The position numbers and the translations under genes were made by a program. 54,619 nucleotides of DNA from Betaproteobacteria bacterium (GTDB lineage: Bacteria > Acidobacteriota > Terriglobia > Acidiferrales > UBA7541), in assembly GCA_903970165.1 (NCBI GenBank), contig CAJCHZ010000102.1, forward strand, positions 1 to 54,619. The letters are read 5' to 3'. The notes below the pieces were generated by a model. That model saw nothing but the letters and a program-made list of their open reading frames with translations, had not been told where the DNA came from and searched no databases. Positions 31,709 through 40,208 of the stretch are shown here, piece after piece. Position 1 is the first letter of the stretch; every line of letters begins with the position of its first letter.

Positions 31709-33802
31709 ATGAAGGTCATCTACAACTGGCTGAAAGAATTCCTCGACCTCACCGCCTCACCGGATGAAGTCGCATCCCGCCTCGCGCTATCCGGCACAAA
31801 CATCGGCAGCGTCGAAAACGGCCCGCACGGCGCCGTGATTGACGCCGAAGTCGGTTCGAACCGCCCCGATTGCCTGTCTCATTACGGAATCGCGCGCGAA
31901 CTAAGCGCCGTCTACAAATTGCCCCTTAAGCCCATCGCGCCAAAACCCCCGGAAAGCGCCGCAAAAACGAGTGAAGCCGCCAATGTGGAGATTCAATCGC
32001 CCGAGCTTTGTGGTCGCTTTACGGCCCGCGTAATTCGCGGCGTAAAAATTCAACCTTCGCCGGCCTGGCTCCGCGACCGTCTCGAAGCATCCGGCGTGGC
32101 CAGTATCAGCAACGTCGTTGATATTTCCAATTACGTGATGCTTGAGCTCGGTCATCCGCTTCACACCTACGATTACGACAAAGTCCGCGATCATCGCATC
32201 GGCGTGCGCCGCGCAAAGCCCGGAGAAAAAATCCGTACGCTCGATGGCCTCGAACGTACGCTCGATCCCTCCCTTTCGGTGGTCTTTGACGGCGACGGTT
32301 CTCGCGCCGTAGGCATCGGCGGAGTAATGGGCGGCGCCGACACCGAAATTTCCTTCTCCACAAAAAATGTTCTGATTGAGTGTGCGTGGTTCGAACCAGT
32401 TGCCGTTCGAAAGGCCGCGCGTTCCTTGAAACTGCACACGGAAGCTTCCACGCGTTTCGGCCGCGGCGTCGATCCGGAGACGGCGGAAGTAGCTTCGCGT
32501 CGGGCCGCCGAGCTTATCCTGCAGCTTGCGGGAGGCGAACTCCTCGCGGGCGTCGTGGATGTCTATCCCGGCAAACGCTCTGTGAAAAGAATTCAGCTGA
32601 CGCGCACCGAGCTTCTTCGCGTGATGGGCGCCGACGTTCCCGACAACGAAATCGAAGTGATTCTCGCCGCGCTGGGCTTCGCGCCGGTTCGCATCGATGG
32701 AAATCGCGGCTCGGCCGGCTCGCTTCTCGCGGCCTGGGAATGCACGCAACCATCCTGGCGCGCCGAAGTCGAACGCGAAATCGATTTGATCGAAGAAGTC
32801 GCTCGCATTCACGGCCTCGATAAATTTCCGCCGCGCTTGCCCGCGGCACGCCAGGGTGCACAGCGCCTGTCGAAATACATCCCCGAATCGCGGGTACGCG
32901 AACGCCTCATTGGTCTCAGCTATAGCGAAATCCTCACCATTCCCCACGTCGCTGAAGATCGCGACGCGCTTTTCCGTCCCGAAGGCGTAGCTCCGGCCCG
33001 CCTCGCGAATCCTCTCTCCGAAGAAGCCGGCGTCCTCCGCTCGACGGGCCTCGTCACCATGGCCGCAACTCTCGAATGGAATCTCAACCACGGCCAGCGC
33101 AACGTTCGCCTCTTCGAAATTGGCCGCCGCTACCGCGTCGAAGGAACGGCCTCCGTCGAAACGCCTGTGCTCACGATCGGCGCAACTGGCGTAGCCCGCG
33201 AAAAAGGTATCGTTGCAGGCGAAAACTCCCGCGAGTACGAATTCGCCGACCTGAAAGGCGATCTCGACGCCATCGGCGCCCTTGCAGGTGGTTTCGAATG
33301 GCGCGATGGCGCTGCAAACTGGCTCCACGCCGTCCGCCGCGGCACGCTAGTTTTGTCGGGCAACACTTCGGTCGGCATCGCAGGCCAGCTCTCGCGCCGC
33401 GTCGCCGAAAAATTCAAGTTGCGTCAGGATATTTTCCTGGCCGAAATTCAGCTCGAGCCCCTCTACGCACAAATTCACGCGGCGAAAGAAGCGCGCCGTT
33501 ACAAGCCCCTCCCCCGTTTCCCGGCAGTGGAGCGCGACTTTTCCCTGTTGCTCGCCGAAGCCACTTCGTATTCGGATGTCGTCAAAACAATTCGCTCGCT
33601 TGCTATTCCTGAAGTTGCATCCGTCGAGGCTGCCGATCTCTTCCGCGGCAAAAACGTGCCCGCTGGAAAATACTCGCTCCTCGTTCGTGTGACATTCCAA
33701 AGCCGCGAAGCCACGCTCACCGACGCTCAAACTACAGATTTCTCCGCGAAAATTATCGCCGCCCTGGAAAAGCAACTAAGCGCACAACTCCGCGCCAGCT
33801 GA
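31709..33802 (+). CDS. pheT: Phenylalanyl-tRNA synthetase beta subunit, short form without EMAPII-like domain
   Basis: PheT recognises and edits tRNA-Phe with PheS. This copy has 697 residues against roughly 790 in E. coli. The N-terminal MKVIYNWLKEFLDL is followed within about 35 residues by SNRPDCLSHYGIARE, so the OB-fold EMAPII-like tRNA-binding domain that normally lies between is absent. The B3/B4 editing region (RFTARVIRGVKI, NVVDISNYVMLELGHPLH), the B5 helix-turn-helix part, the inactive catalytic-like domain and the C-terminal anticodon-binding FDX-ACB domain (RFPAVERDFSLL) are all visible. Nothing suggests a frameshift; the junction is clean. zapA follows. Confidence 0.95.
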   Translation: MKVIYNWLKEFLDLTASPDEVASRLALSGTNIGSVENGPHGAVIDAEVGSNRPDCLSHYGIARELSAVYKLPLKPIAPKPPESAAKTSEAANVEIQSPELCGRFTARVIRGVKIQPSPAWLRDRLEASGVASISNVVDISNYVMLELGHPLHTYDYDKVRDHRIGVRRAKPGEKIRTLDGLERTLDPSLSVVFDGDGSRAVGIGGVMGGADTEISFSTKNVLIECAWFEPVAVRKAARSLKLHTEASTRFGRGVDPETAEVASRRAAELILQLAGGELLAGVVDVYPGKRSVKRIQLTRTELLRVMGADVPDNEIEVILAALGFAPVRIDGNRGSAGSLLAAWECTQPSWRAEVEREIDLIEEVARIHGLDKFPPRLPAARQGAQRLSKYIPESRVRERLIGLSYSEILTIPHVAEDRDALFRPEGVAPARLANPLSEEAGVLRSTGLVTMAATLEWNLNHGQRNVRLFEIGRRYRVEGTASVETPVLTIGATGVAREKGIVAGENSREYEFADLKGDLDAIGALAGGFEWRDGAANWLHAVRRGTLVLSGNTSVGIAGQLSRRVAEKFKLRQDIFLAEIQLEPLYAQIHAAKEARRYKPLPRFPAVERDFSLLLAEATSYSDVVKTIRSLAIPEVASVEAADLFRGKNVPAGKYSLLVRVTFQSREATLTDAQTTDFSAKIIAALEKQLSAQLRAS

Positions 33803-33923
33803 CCTCGTCGCCGAAACGCACCGCTTCTGCTTGCACGCGCGCAGCACGTTTATCCGGAACCCCGCGGGGCTGCGTCCGATCTCGGCAAGATGTGGTATCT
33901 TCGGCTAGTCGGAAATTTGTTCC

Positions 33924-34214
33924 ATGAGCGATCCCGTAAAAGTCGAAATCTTCGGCCAGACCTACTCCATCCGCGGCGAACTCGACGAAAGTTATGTCCA
34001 CAAGCTGGCCCGCTATGTCGACGAAAAAATGCACGCCATTGCTGCCGGCGGCGCCACCGTGGACACGCAAAAAGTCGCCGTACTTGCCGCTCTGGCGATT
34101 GCCGACGAACTTCACAGCACGCAGAAGGACCGCGGCGATCGCGAAGATCTCCTTCGCGAACAAGCCGAGCGCTGCCTCACGCTAGTCGAACGCGCTCTCA
34201 AACAAACCGCTTAG
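33924..34214 (+). CDS. zapA: Cell division protein ZapA
   Basis: A 96-residue ZapA-family protein: VKVEIFGQTYSIRGELDE, YVHKLARYVDEKMHAI and QKVAVLAALAIADELH match the N-terminal globular domain, and the remainder is a coiled-coil helix. ZapA bundles FtsZ filaments at midcell. Its place directly after pheT is common in many bacteria. No 6S RNA-like structure was recognised next to it, although ssrS often neighbours zapA. Confidence 0.92.
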   Translation: MSDPVKVEIFGQTYSIRGELDESYVHKLARYVDEKMHAIAAGGATVDTQKVAVLAALAIADELHSTQKDRGDREDLLREQAERCLTLVERALKQTA

Positions 34215-34231
34215 GGGACTTGCCGCTCATT

Positions 34232-34747
34232 TCACTTACCTAAGCCAGGTGTAATGGCGTCTTCGCTGGGGCCTGTCTCAGCTCGCCAGATCTCCGCCAA
34301 TCCAGGATATTTTGTTTGGATCGCGCGAACGACTTCCATCGCTTCCGCATAGCCTACGAATGGCAGGACACACTTCGCTCTTCGTACCGTTAGCGCGTAA
34401 AGCCCGCTTCGCTGGCCTGTCTTGTCCCGAAATTCAAGCCCTCCAACATCACCAGTGCATACAATCTGGGTCGCTCTACCGCCCCGCCTGCCCATGTTTC
34501 CCCGGGTCACTAATTCAACATTCGTGACATTCAAATCTGCGCGCGAGCCTTTTGCCGTCGCAAACGAGACCGCCGCAATGCAGAGTGCCACCATCCAAAT
34601 CCAATTTCCGAGCAGGGCACGGCCTAGGGAAAAAGCCGCGACAGCAGCGATCAATCCAATAAGAATCCTTGCCCACGCCGGCAAATCTTCTCTCACTGAA
34701 ATCCGGATGGAATTCCTCCGTTCTGTGATTTCAAAGTGCCTAGCCAC
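34232..34747 (-). CDS. Membrane protein of unknown function
   Basis: A 171-residue protein with two adjacent hydrophobic segments at about residues 25-42 and 46-64 (LIGLIAAVAAFSLG; WIWMVALCIAAVSFA), then a beta-rich soluble domain (VTNVELVTRGNMGRRGG). The layout (two helices then a PH-like beta domain) is seen in many small bacterial membrane proteins; I do not recognise a specific family. It lies just downstream of the aldo/keto reductase (5 bases after its stop) and is probably co-transcribed with it. It converges with zapA, 17 bases away. Confidence 0.7.
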   Translation of the reverse strand: MARHFEITERRNSIRISVREDLPAWARILIGLIAAVAAFSLGRALLGNWIWMVALCIAAVSFATAKGSRADLNVTNVELVTRGNMGRRGGRATQIVCTGDVGGLEFRDKTGQRSGLYALTVRRAKCVLPFVGYAEAMEVVRAIQTKYPGLAEIWRAETGPSEDAITPGLGK

Positions 34748-34752
34748 GGACT

Positions 34753-35748
34753 CTATTGGCTCCAGCTGGTGGGCGTGCGAATCCAGCGGTGTTTACGAAG
34801 TTCAGCTTGCAGCTCGGCCGGCAATGAACCTTTTGCGTCGGCCGCGATGTTGGATTCCACGTTCCGGATCTTGCGCATCCCCGGAATAATCGTGGTGACG
34901 TCTTTGTTATTGAGGATAAATCGCAGCGCCATTTCCGCCATGCTCATGCCGTCCTTGAGCAGCGGCCGAAGCGCATCGGCATGCGCCACACTGCTCTTCA
35001 GATTCTCGGCCACAAAGTAAGTATTGCGCCAATCTCCCTGGGGCCACGTGCTGTCCACTGTCAGGATTCCTGCCAGCGACCCTTCATCAAAAGGGCAGCG
35101 CGCAATCACCGCGACGTCTTTTTCGCGGCACGCGGGAAAAAGCTCGTCCTCGGGATTCTGATCGAAAATGTTGTAAATGACCTGCACCGCGTCCACAAGC
35201 CCGGCCCGCACGGCCCGAATTCCATTCCAGGGCTCCCAGCGATTCAGGCTGATCCCTACGGCGCGCACCTTGCCGCTGCTCCGCAAATCTTCGATTGCAC
35301 GCGGCAGACGCTCGTCATCCAACCATTTGTCTTCCCAGGTGTGAAATTGAATCACGTCCAGCGTTTCAACGCCGATATTGGCGAGGCTCTTCTCGACGTA
35401 CTCGACGATGTAGTTCGGCGGAAAGCAATCCTCCAGAGAAAATTCCCGGCGGCTGGGCCAGCGCCGATTTTTCGGCGGAACTTTTGTCGCCACGTACAGT
35501 TTTTTGTCAGGCCCGCCCGCGGCCGCATTCCCTTGGTTCGCGCGCAAAACTTTTCCGAGCAGCTCTTCGCTGTGCCCATCGCCATAAGCCCAGGCGGTGT
35601 CAAAAAAGTTGCAGCCAAGCTCGACGGAACGCTCCAGCGACGCAAGCGATTCCGTATCTTCCGAACCGGTCCACCCGGCCAGGCCCCACATCCCGTAGCC
35701 AATCTCGCTGACGTTCCATCCCGTGCGTCCAAATCTGCGGTAGTGCAT
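34753..35748 (-). CDS. Aldo/keto reductase
   Basis: A 331-residue NADPH-dependent aldo/keto reductase with a TIM-barrel fold: RRFGRTGWNVSEIGYGMWG at the start, catalytic Asp/Tyr in FFDTAWAYGDGHSEE, the Lys in YVATKVPP, His in VIQFHTWED, and the cofactor region TIIPGMRKIRNVESN near the end. It belongs to the YajO/Tas-like branch, whose physiological substrates are usually unknown. No signal peptide. It has a short downstream partner encoding a membrane protein. Confidence 0.88.
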   Translation of the reverse strand: MHYRRFGRTGWNVSEIGYGMWGLAGWTGSEDTESLASLERSVELGCNFFDTAWAYGDGHSEELLGKVLRANQGNAAAGGPDKKLYVATKVPPKNRRWPSRREFSLEDCFPPNYIVEYVEKSLANIGVETLDVIQFHTWEDKWLDDERLPRAIEDLRSSGKVRAVGISLNRWEPWNGIRAVRAGLVDAVQVIYNIFDQNPEDELFPACREKDVAVIARCPFDEGSLAGILTVDSTWPQGDWRNTYFVAENLKSSVAHADALRPLLKDGMSMAEMALRFILNNKDVTTIIPGMRKIRNVESNIAADAKGSLPAELQAELRKHRWIRTPTSWSQ

Positions 35749-35793
35749 GAATCCTTCTCCTCTTTTCTGGAGCGCACATTATACGCAGAGCGC

Positions 35794-37575
35794 CTAATAC
35801 CGCCAGGAGGTAGTGTCCGCACCTCTAGGTGCGGTCTTCAGCATCCACGCCTCGGATGCTTTCATCACCCGCTGCGTAAAGGTCATCCCGCCTTCCCGCG
35901 TCGTCGATCCCGGAGGCCCGGTGTAGCAGTGGGGCTGATCCACACCGTAATCAAAATCAGGCACGTAGTGCGGATTCGCGGAACCTTCCATGGAAGCCTG
36001 CATCAGGTGCACGGCATGATCGAGAAAAAATGTGTCCGCTGTCCCGACCATCACGTGGAGTTTTCCCACAAGCTTCGGCCCGAGCGTTTTCCAATCCCGC
36101 TGCATGATCGCCGTCAAATCGTAATGCTGCCGCCAATATTCCGCGACCTCGTGATTGATCACGCCCGTTCTCTGGTCCCAAATCTCGGCGGGATAGCCGT
36201 CCGCCCCTACGGGACTAAACACAGCTTGCCAGATGTCCCACTGTTCACCGGAACGCCCATGCGTCCCAAGCACCAACTCCCACTGGTTCGTTCCTTCTGT
36301 CGTCGCAAGCACAATCCCCGGCGGCGTCCGCATCTCCGGCTGCGCCACGCGACCGAACGGTCCTATGCTCCAGTACGCATTTTTATCTTCGTAAATATTC
36401 ACGGTTTGATACGCGTGAAAATCCACCGGATCAGGGCACGCGCCCCAGGCCCCATTAAAATCGTCGGGATAGAAAATCTGCGTGGCCAAGGTTTCCCACC
36501 CGCCCGTCGAACCTCCATAAGTTGCCCGCGCCCAACCCTGCCCGATGCCGCGAAATTCTTTTTCGACGTAGGGAATCAACTCGCGGTTGATCGCTTCTCC
36601 GTAAGGGCCCACGTTAGCCGAATCGACGGCATAAGAATCGTCATAGTAAGGATTGGCGTGCTGCACCAGCAGCAGCAGCATGTGCGGCAGCTTCCCGGTC
36701 GTCCAGTCCTGATAGAACTTAAATTGCGACTGGGCCCGTTCGAGAGAATTGCCGCTCAGATCTGGCCCCGGCGGCGTGGTGCGAAAGCCGTTGAAATCAT
36801 GCGGAAAGTGTCCGTGATCCACAACCAGCGGATAGTGCGCGTTGGGATGCGAAGCCCAACCTTCCGGAATGACCACGATCGCCCCGACATACATTGGTCG
36901 TCCCCAAAATTTGGTAAGCGCTTCGCTCTTCATCCGAATGTGCTTGACCCATTCCGTGTCTTTTGCCGGCTGTATCGGCGCTACAACCTTCGTTAGATGG
37001 ATTTGCAACGTAGCGCCGGAGGCTGGATCGATGTGCATGCGCTCTGGCACGCTATAAAAGTTCCCCGGCTTCGAATCCCAGTGCTGCCCTTCGCCTTCGT
37101 CCATCGGCAGCTTGACGGTGTGCCCGTCCGCCCGATGAAATGTGGTGTATTTGTTGAAGACTCCCTGCACCCAATAATCCCCAGCGGGCACATTTCGAAA
37201 GTTGGCAACCGGGTAGCCCAAAGCATCATCAGCGATAATCGCGTTTTGGCCAGGCGCAAGTCCGTCTACATCCGCCCCAAAAATCTGCTGGGACTTGGCT
37301 TCCTCCTCAAGAATCTGGAACCGCGGCTCGGGATCGTTCGTCGTTGAAATAACCACGTAGACGCGACCGTCAAGCGGCGTCGCGCTCATCTCGGAACCAA
37401 AGGAGATGGCGAACCGAGGCTGCGCTTCGGGAGCTCTCCCGTGTGGCGTATGTGGCTCGGCCAGCAGCCCCCCGACACATCCGCCCAGCACCACGAGGCA
37501 TAACAGCACGTATCGGGCAAGCCTCTTGCCTGCATGGCGCCGGTCGCGCCAAAAAAATTCCGGGAGACAACTCAT
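35794..37575 (-). CDS. Secreted esterase-like alpha/beta hydrolase
   Basis: A 593-residue predicted exported hydrolase. The ATG at 37575 has AAGGA seven bases upstream and gives a signal peptide with a lipobox-like LVVLGGC; the open frame further upstream to 37746 is not needed and overlaps the DUF2934 gene. Seen: PLVVDHGHFPHDF, the nucleophile elbow GGSTGGW with Ser, and late His-containing PDFDYGVDQPHCY. The fold is that of putative esterases (esterase D / feruloyl esterase-like). The C-terminal codons contain a REP-like palindrome (35817-35834), so the last few residues may be recently acquired. Confidence 0.78.
   Translation of the reverse strand: MSCLPEFFWRDRRHAGKRLARYVLLCLVVLGGCVGGLLAEPHTPHGRAPEAQPRFAISFGSEMSATPLDGRVYVVISTTNDPEPRFQILEEEAKSQQIFGADVDGLAPGQNAIIADDALGYPVANFRNVPAGDYWVQGVFNKYTTFHRADGHTVKLPMDEGEGQHWDSKPGNFYSVPERMHIDPASGATLQIHLTKVVAPIQPAKDTEWVKHIRMKSEALTKFWGRPMYVGAIVVIPEGWASHPNAHYPLVVDHGHFPHDFNGFRTTPPGPDLSGNSLERAQSQFKFYQDWTTGKLPHMLLLLVQHANPYYDDSYAVDSANVGPYGEAINRELIPYVEKEFRGIGQGWARATYGGSTGGWETLATQIFYPDDFNGAWGACPDPVDFHAYQTVNIYEDKNAYWSIGPFGRVAQPEMRTPPGIVLATTEGTNQWELVLGTHGRSGEQWDIWQAVFSPVGADGYPAEIWDQRTGVINHEVAEYWRQHYDLTAIMQRDWKTLGPKLVGKLHVMVGTADTFFLDHAVHLMQASMEGSANPHYVPDFDYGVDQPHCYTGPPGSTTREGGMTFTQRVMKASEAWMLKTAPRGADTTSWRY
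35817..35834. repeat. REP-like palindrome inside the 3' end of the esterase gene
   Basis: CCGCACCTCTAGGTGCGG is an 18-base near-perfect palindrome (8-bp arms, 2-base centre) 20-40 bases from the stop codon, encoding part of the last residues (TAPRGAD). Its form resembles the intergenic palindromes in this window. Confidence 0.45.
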
Positions 37576-37670
37576 TGAGTTTTCCTTGGCGAATTGGGAA
37601 TGAGCTTCCAGAGGCGGCCATTGTAGCCGAGTGACTCGCGAAAGTCTGCGCCGGGTGAGCGCCTGCGAGG

Positions 37671-37892
37671 TTATGCTGCCGTGGCTATGGCTTTTTTCGC
37701 GGTCTTCTTGGGCTTTGCAAGAATTTCCCGCTCCGCCCGCACCCAATCTTCCAGCGGATTACCTGGAGCGCCGCCGCGCTCCAGATAAATCTCGTAGGCG
37801 CGCGTGGCGATTTTCTCCTGCGTGGATATTTTGGGCGTCGTGCTTTTCGCTTTGGTCTTTGCCTGGGAACCGTTTCCGCTTGTCTTTGACAT
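37671..37892 (-). CDS. DUF2934 protein
   Basis: A 73-residue basic protein. The ATG at 37892 has GAGGAG just upstream and is preferred to 37928. After a low-complexity Lys/Thr/Ser-rich N-terminus the DUF2934 pattern is seen: KIATRAYEIYLERGG, then NPLEDWVRAERE, ending in a Lys/Ala-rich tail. Such proteins are common in Acidobacteriota, Rhizobiales and others, with no known function. It is close upstream of the esterase gene (95 bases) on the same strand. Confidence 0.8.
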   Translation of the reverse strand: MSKTSGNGSQAKTKAKSTTPKISTQEKIATRAYEIYLERGGAPGNPLEDWVRAEREILAKPKKTAKKAIATAA

Positions 37893-38350
37893 AATCTCCT
37901 CGTTCAGGCCGTGAGCGACGGCCCTCATTCCAGCCTTTCAAGAAATTCTGGCAGTGCCTCGCCGGATTTCTGACTTGGATTCGCCTCGAACCCGGCTAAC
38001 CCGCCGCGAGAGACGTTCCATCAATTATGAGAGCGAACGCGCACAAGAAGGCAAACGAAATTTCGATAAATGGAATCGGATTCCAAAATACCCCGCCTCA
38101 CAGAAAAGCACCTCCAGCATGAACTCAGTTCATCAATCTCCCTTCTCTGTGCCCTTGGGCCTCCTCTTCCTCCGTGTAATGTTTCCTATCTGCAGACCGC
38201 AAGTGTCATCTTTCTGAGGACGACCGCTTTCGTCAGTTTCTTCGAACTGCTTGTCCTTGGCCAAGCGCAAGCGTATGCTGCGGACGGGGCAGCAAACGCA
38301 GGAGCCTGCCGTAAGCTCCGCCCGCAGCTTGCAAAATGGGGGGAAGATCC
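37893..38350. other. Gene-free divergent region before the DinB-like gene
   Basis: About 460 bases with no convincing gene or RNA; open frames here lack ribosome sites and protein-like composition. I see no repeat or clear promoter. Confidence 0.5.
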
Positions 38351-38896
38351 GTGAAACCAACCGTATTGGTATTGGGGGCTGTGCTTCTGGCAGCTACGGC
38401 GGTTGCAGCGCAAGATGCTACGCCTCCGCCGACACCGAATCCCGTGACAGCCACGGTAAAAGCTCAATTGACGCGCTACGAAAAGAACATGGTAGCGGCG
38501 GCTGACCTGATGCCCGCCGAAAAATACAACTTCAAACCTACGCCGGAGATGAACACATTCGGCCACGTCATAATGCATATCGCCCAATCCAACTATTTCC
38601 TTTGTTCAAAGATTTCCGGCCAGGCCGCTCCGGATACGAAGCTCGCGGATACTGATCCCAAAGACAAGCTGCTGGCCGCCCTGAAAGGCTCGTTCGAGTT
38701 TTGCACTACAGCACTGGCTGCCGCCGATGATGCAAAGCTCGGCGACTACCTCTTCTCATTTGGCACGCGGCAAGTAACCCGCGCGGGCGCGCTGATCACG
38801 TTGAGCGACGATTGGTACGACCACTACGGCACAGAAGCAGTCTATCTGCGTCTGAACGGCATTCTGCCACCCACGGCCCAGCCGCCAGCTAAATAG
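38351..38896 (+). CDS. Exported DinB-like four-helix protein
   Basis: A 181-residue DinB/YfiT-superfamily protein with a signal peptide (VKPTVLVLGAVLLAATAVAA). The GTG at 38351 has GGGGGAAG six bases upstream and is preferred to the ATG at 38336. The putative metal-binding histidines of the DinB fold are visible in MNTFGHVIMHIAQSN and DDWYDHYG. Most DinB-like proteins are cytoplasmic thiol-dependent transferases or of unknown role, so an exported form is notable, though common in Acidobacteriota. It stands alone. Confidence 0.78.
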   Translation: MKPTVLVLGAVLLAATAVAAQDATPPPTPNPVTATVKAQLTRYEKNMVAAADLMPAEKYNFKPTPEMNTFGHVIMHIAQSNYFLCSKISGQAAPDTKLADTDPKDKLLAALKGSFEFCTTALAAADDAKLGDYLFSFGTRQVTRAGALITLSDDWYDHYGTEAVYLRLNGILPPTAQPPAK

Positions 38897-39143
38897 CGCA
38901 CAGCCAAGCTGAGGCGAGGCAGAGACCGCATTCAAGCCTTCGCGGGCTCTGACTCGGTCTGCGACCGACGGGAAAACCGTCTCTCAACTAGAAGCAGAAA
39001 CAAACAGCCACCTTCTCAATGTGAAACATCTAGATGAGACTTCGAAGATGGTCCTCCCTGCCGGCTGGAGAGCGGCGACCGATCGGAGCAAACTCTACCT
39101 CGCATAAGTAGTTCTGAATCAATCTCTTGGAAAGGCCCAGCCC
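38897..39143. other. Intergenic region with a GACGG/CCGTC hairpin
   Basis: The only structure noted is a 5-bp hairpin (38967-38981) without a T-run. No protein gene is seen before the small ORF at 39144. Confidence 0.4.
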
Positions 39144-39275
39144 ATGCGCGTGCGGCGCTGGAACCGCACGAAAAACTCCATGACAGAGTGGTTAGAGGAC
39201 TGCAACCTCAAAAGTCCAAAAGGGATCGGAGAGGGTGTCGTCAACCTTCCAACGCGTCCCGAACCGCTGAGCTAA
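39144..39275 (+). CDS. Possible small ORF (43 aa) ahead of the TonB-domain gene
   Basis: ATG at 39144 with GGAAAGG eight bases upstream opens 43 codons ending in TAA at 39273-39275, nine bases before the next ATG. The peptide is mixed (EWLEDCNLKSPKGIGEG in the middle), with no signal peptide or recognised domain. It could be a leader peptide or small protein coupled to the TonB-domain gene, or chance. Confidence 0.25.
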   Translation: MRVRRWNRTKNSMTEWLEDCNLKSPKGIGEGVVNLPTRPEPLS

Positions 39276-39284
39276 GGCAAGACC

Positions 39285-39623
39285 ATGACAAGACGCACGC
39301 GCCGCCGGAGCCTCCTGGGACTGGGCTATTGCCTCGTCCTGCTTCTGCTTTGTGTTCAACCGGGCCGCGCTCAGGATGCCGACCGTAAAGTACTGAAAAA
39401 GGTGGAGGCCCAATATCCCAGTATCCTGAAAAGACGGGGGATAGGCGGTACAGTGCGCCTAAAAGTGACCGTCAAGGCAGACGGCTCCGTGAAAGACGTC
39501 GAAATACTTGGGGGGAATCCTGCGTTGGCCGATTCCGCGGAGAAAGCGGTTCGCCAGTGGCGATTTGCGCCGGGGAATGACAGTACTGTTACCGTGGCTG
39601 TGACCTTCGATCCAAACGCTTAA
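39285..39623 (+). CDS. Exported protein with TonB C-terminal domain
   Basis: A 112-residue protein made of a Tat-like/Sec signal region (MTRRTRRRSLLGLGYCL ... QPGRAQ) and one TonB C-terminal domain: AQYPSILKRRGIGGTVRLKV, VKADGSVKDVEILGG and AVRQWRFAP. There is no proline-rich spacer, so it cannot span the periplasm like classical TonB; free or short TonB-CTD proteins may act as adaptors for TonB-dependent receptors. Three such receptor genes follow on the same strand, which supports a shared role. Confidence 0.85.
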   Translation: MTRRTRRRSLLGLGYCLVLLLLCVQPGRAQDADRKVLKKVEAQYPSILKRRGIGGTVRLKVTVKADGSVKDVEILGGNPALADSAEKAVRQWRFAPGNDSTVTVAVTFDPNA

Positions 39624-39781
39624 TTCACCAAGCGGTTTAATACAAGTCTCGGAATCTCTTAGCGACCTCGGCCTTGCGGCGCACGCCCAGGGCTCAAATT
39701 CTGAATTGCTAGCATGAATACTTTTGCGGCAACCAACTCCACACTTCTTCCGTCTAAGGTGCTAAGGGAACGTGTAAGTTC

Positions 39782-40081
39782 ATGCTCGTGGGGGGATCTA
39801 TTTCGGGACGTGTCTTTAGGCGCCGTGCGCTCGCCGTGTTGGCTTGCGCTGTGCTGCTTTACTTCGCAGCAGGCGGCAGCCTGTTCCACCAGCACACCAC
39901 CGGCCCCGAAAACGCCTGCCACATCTGCCAGTCGCTGCATTTGCCCGTACTCGCCGCGGCGGCTTTGGACCTTGCCGCCGCCCCTGAGCTGATAGCACGG
40001 TTTACGTCGATTCCAACGCAGGCTGTCCCGAGCAATTCGTTTTCGCTGCACCGCGCCGGTCGCGCACCTCCTTCCGCTTAG
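39782..40081 (+). CDS. Small membrane/exported protein with HxH and CHxC motif
   Basis: A 99-residue protein. One hydrophobic segment at about residues 15-31 could be a signal peptide or anchor. It is followed by FHQHTTGPENACHICQSLH, with two His and a C-H-x-C cluster that could bind a metal ion. The arrangement is reminiscent of DUF2946-type small proteins that accompany copper-related TonB receptors, but I cannot assign the family firmly. It lies between the TonB-domain gene and the first receptor, so it may belong to that uptake system. The start site is uncertain; a GTG at 39788 is also possible. Confidence 0.6.
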   Translation: MLVGGSISGRVFRRRALAVLACAVLLYFAAGGSLFHQHTTGPENACHICQSLHLPVLAAAALDLAAAPELIARFTSIPTQAVPSNSFSLHRAGRAPPSA

Positions 40082-40208
40082 CCTCTCTCCTGCAAGTGAA
40101 TTGCACCATCTCGCGCTGACCTTATTGGGGCCAGCGCCTCCGCCATTTTTCCAGGCGGCCTCTATTCACTTACGTACAAAGTGTCCCCTGAGCGGAACGG
40201 AGGGAAAA

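Noticed and set aside
33803..33923. 6S RNA between pheT and zapA
   Set aside because: The region is too short (121 bases) and lacks the long bulged helix of 6S RNA; only a CCCCGCGGGG palindrome is visible.
39179..39260. tRNA-like stretch (GTGGTTAGAGG ... CTGCAAC)
   Set aside because: The putative anticodon stem has only four pairs, no T-arm GGTTCGA motif follows and no acceptor stem can be formed; the bases are better read as part of a small ORF.
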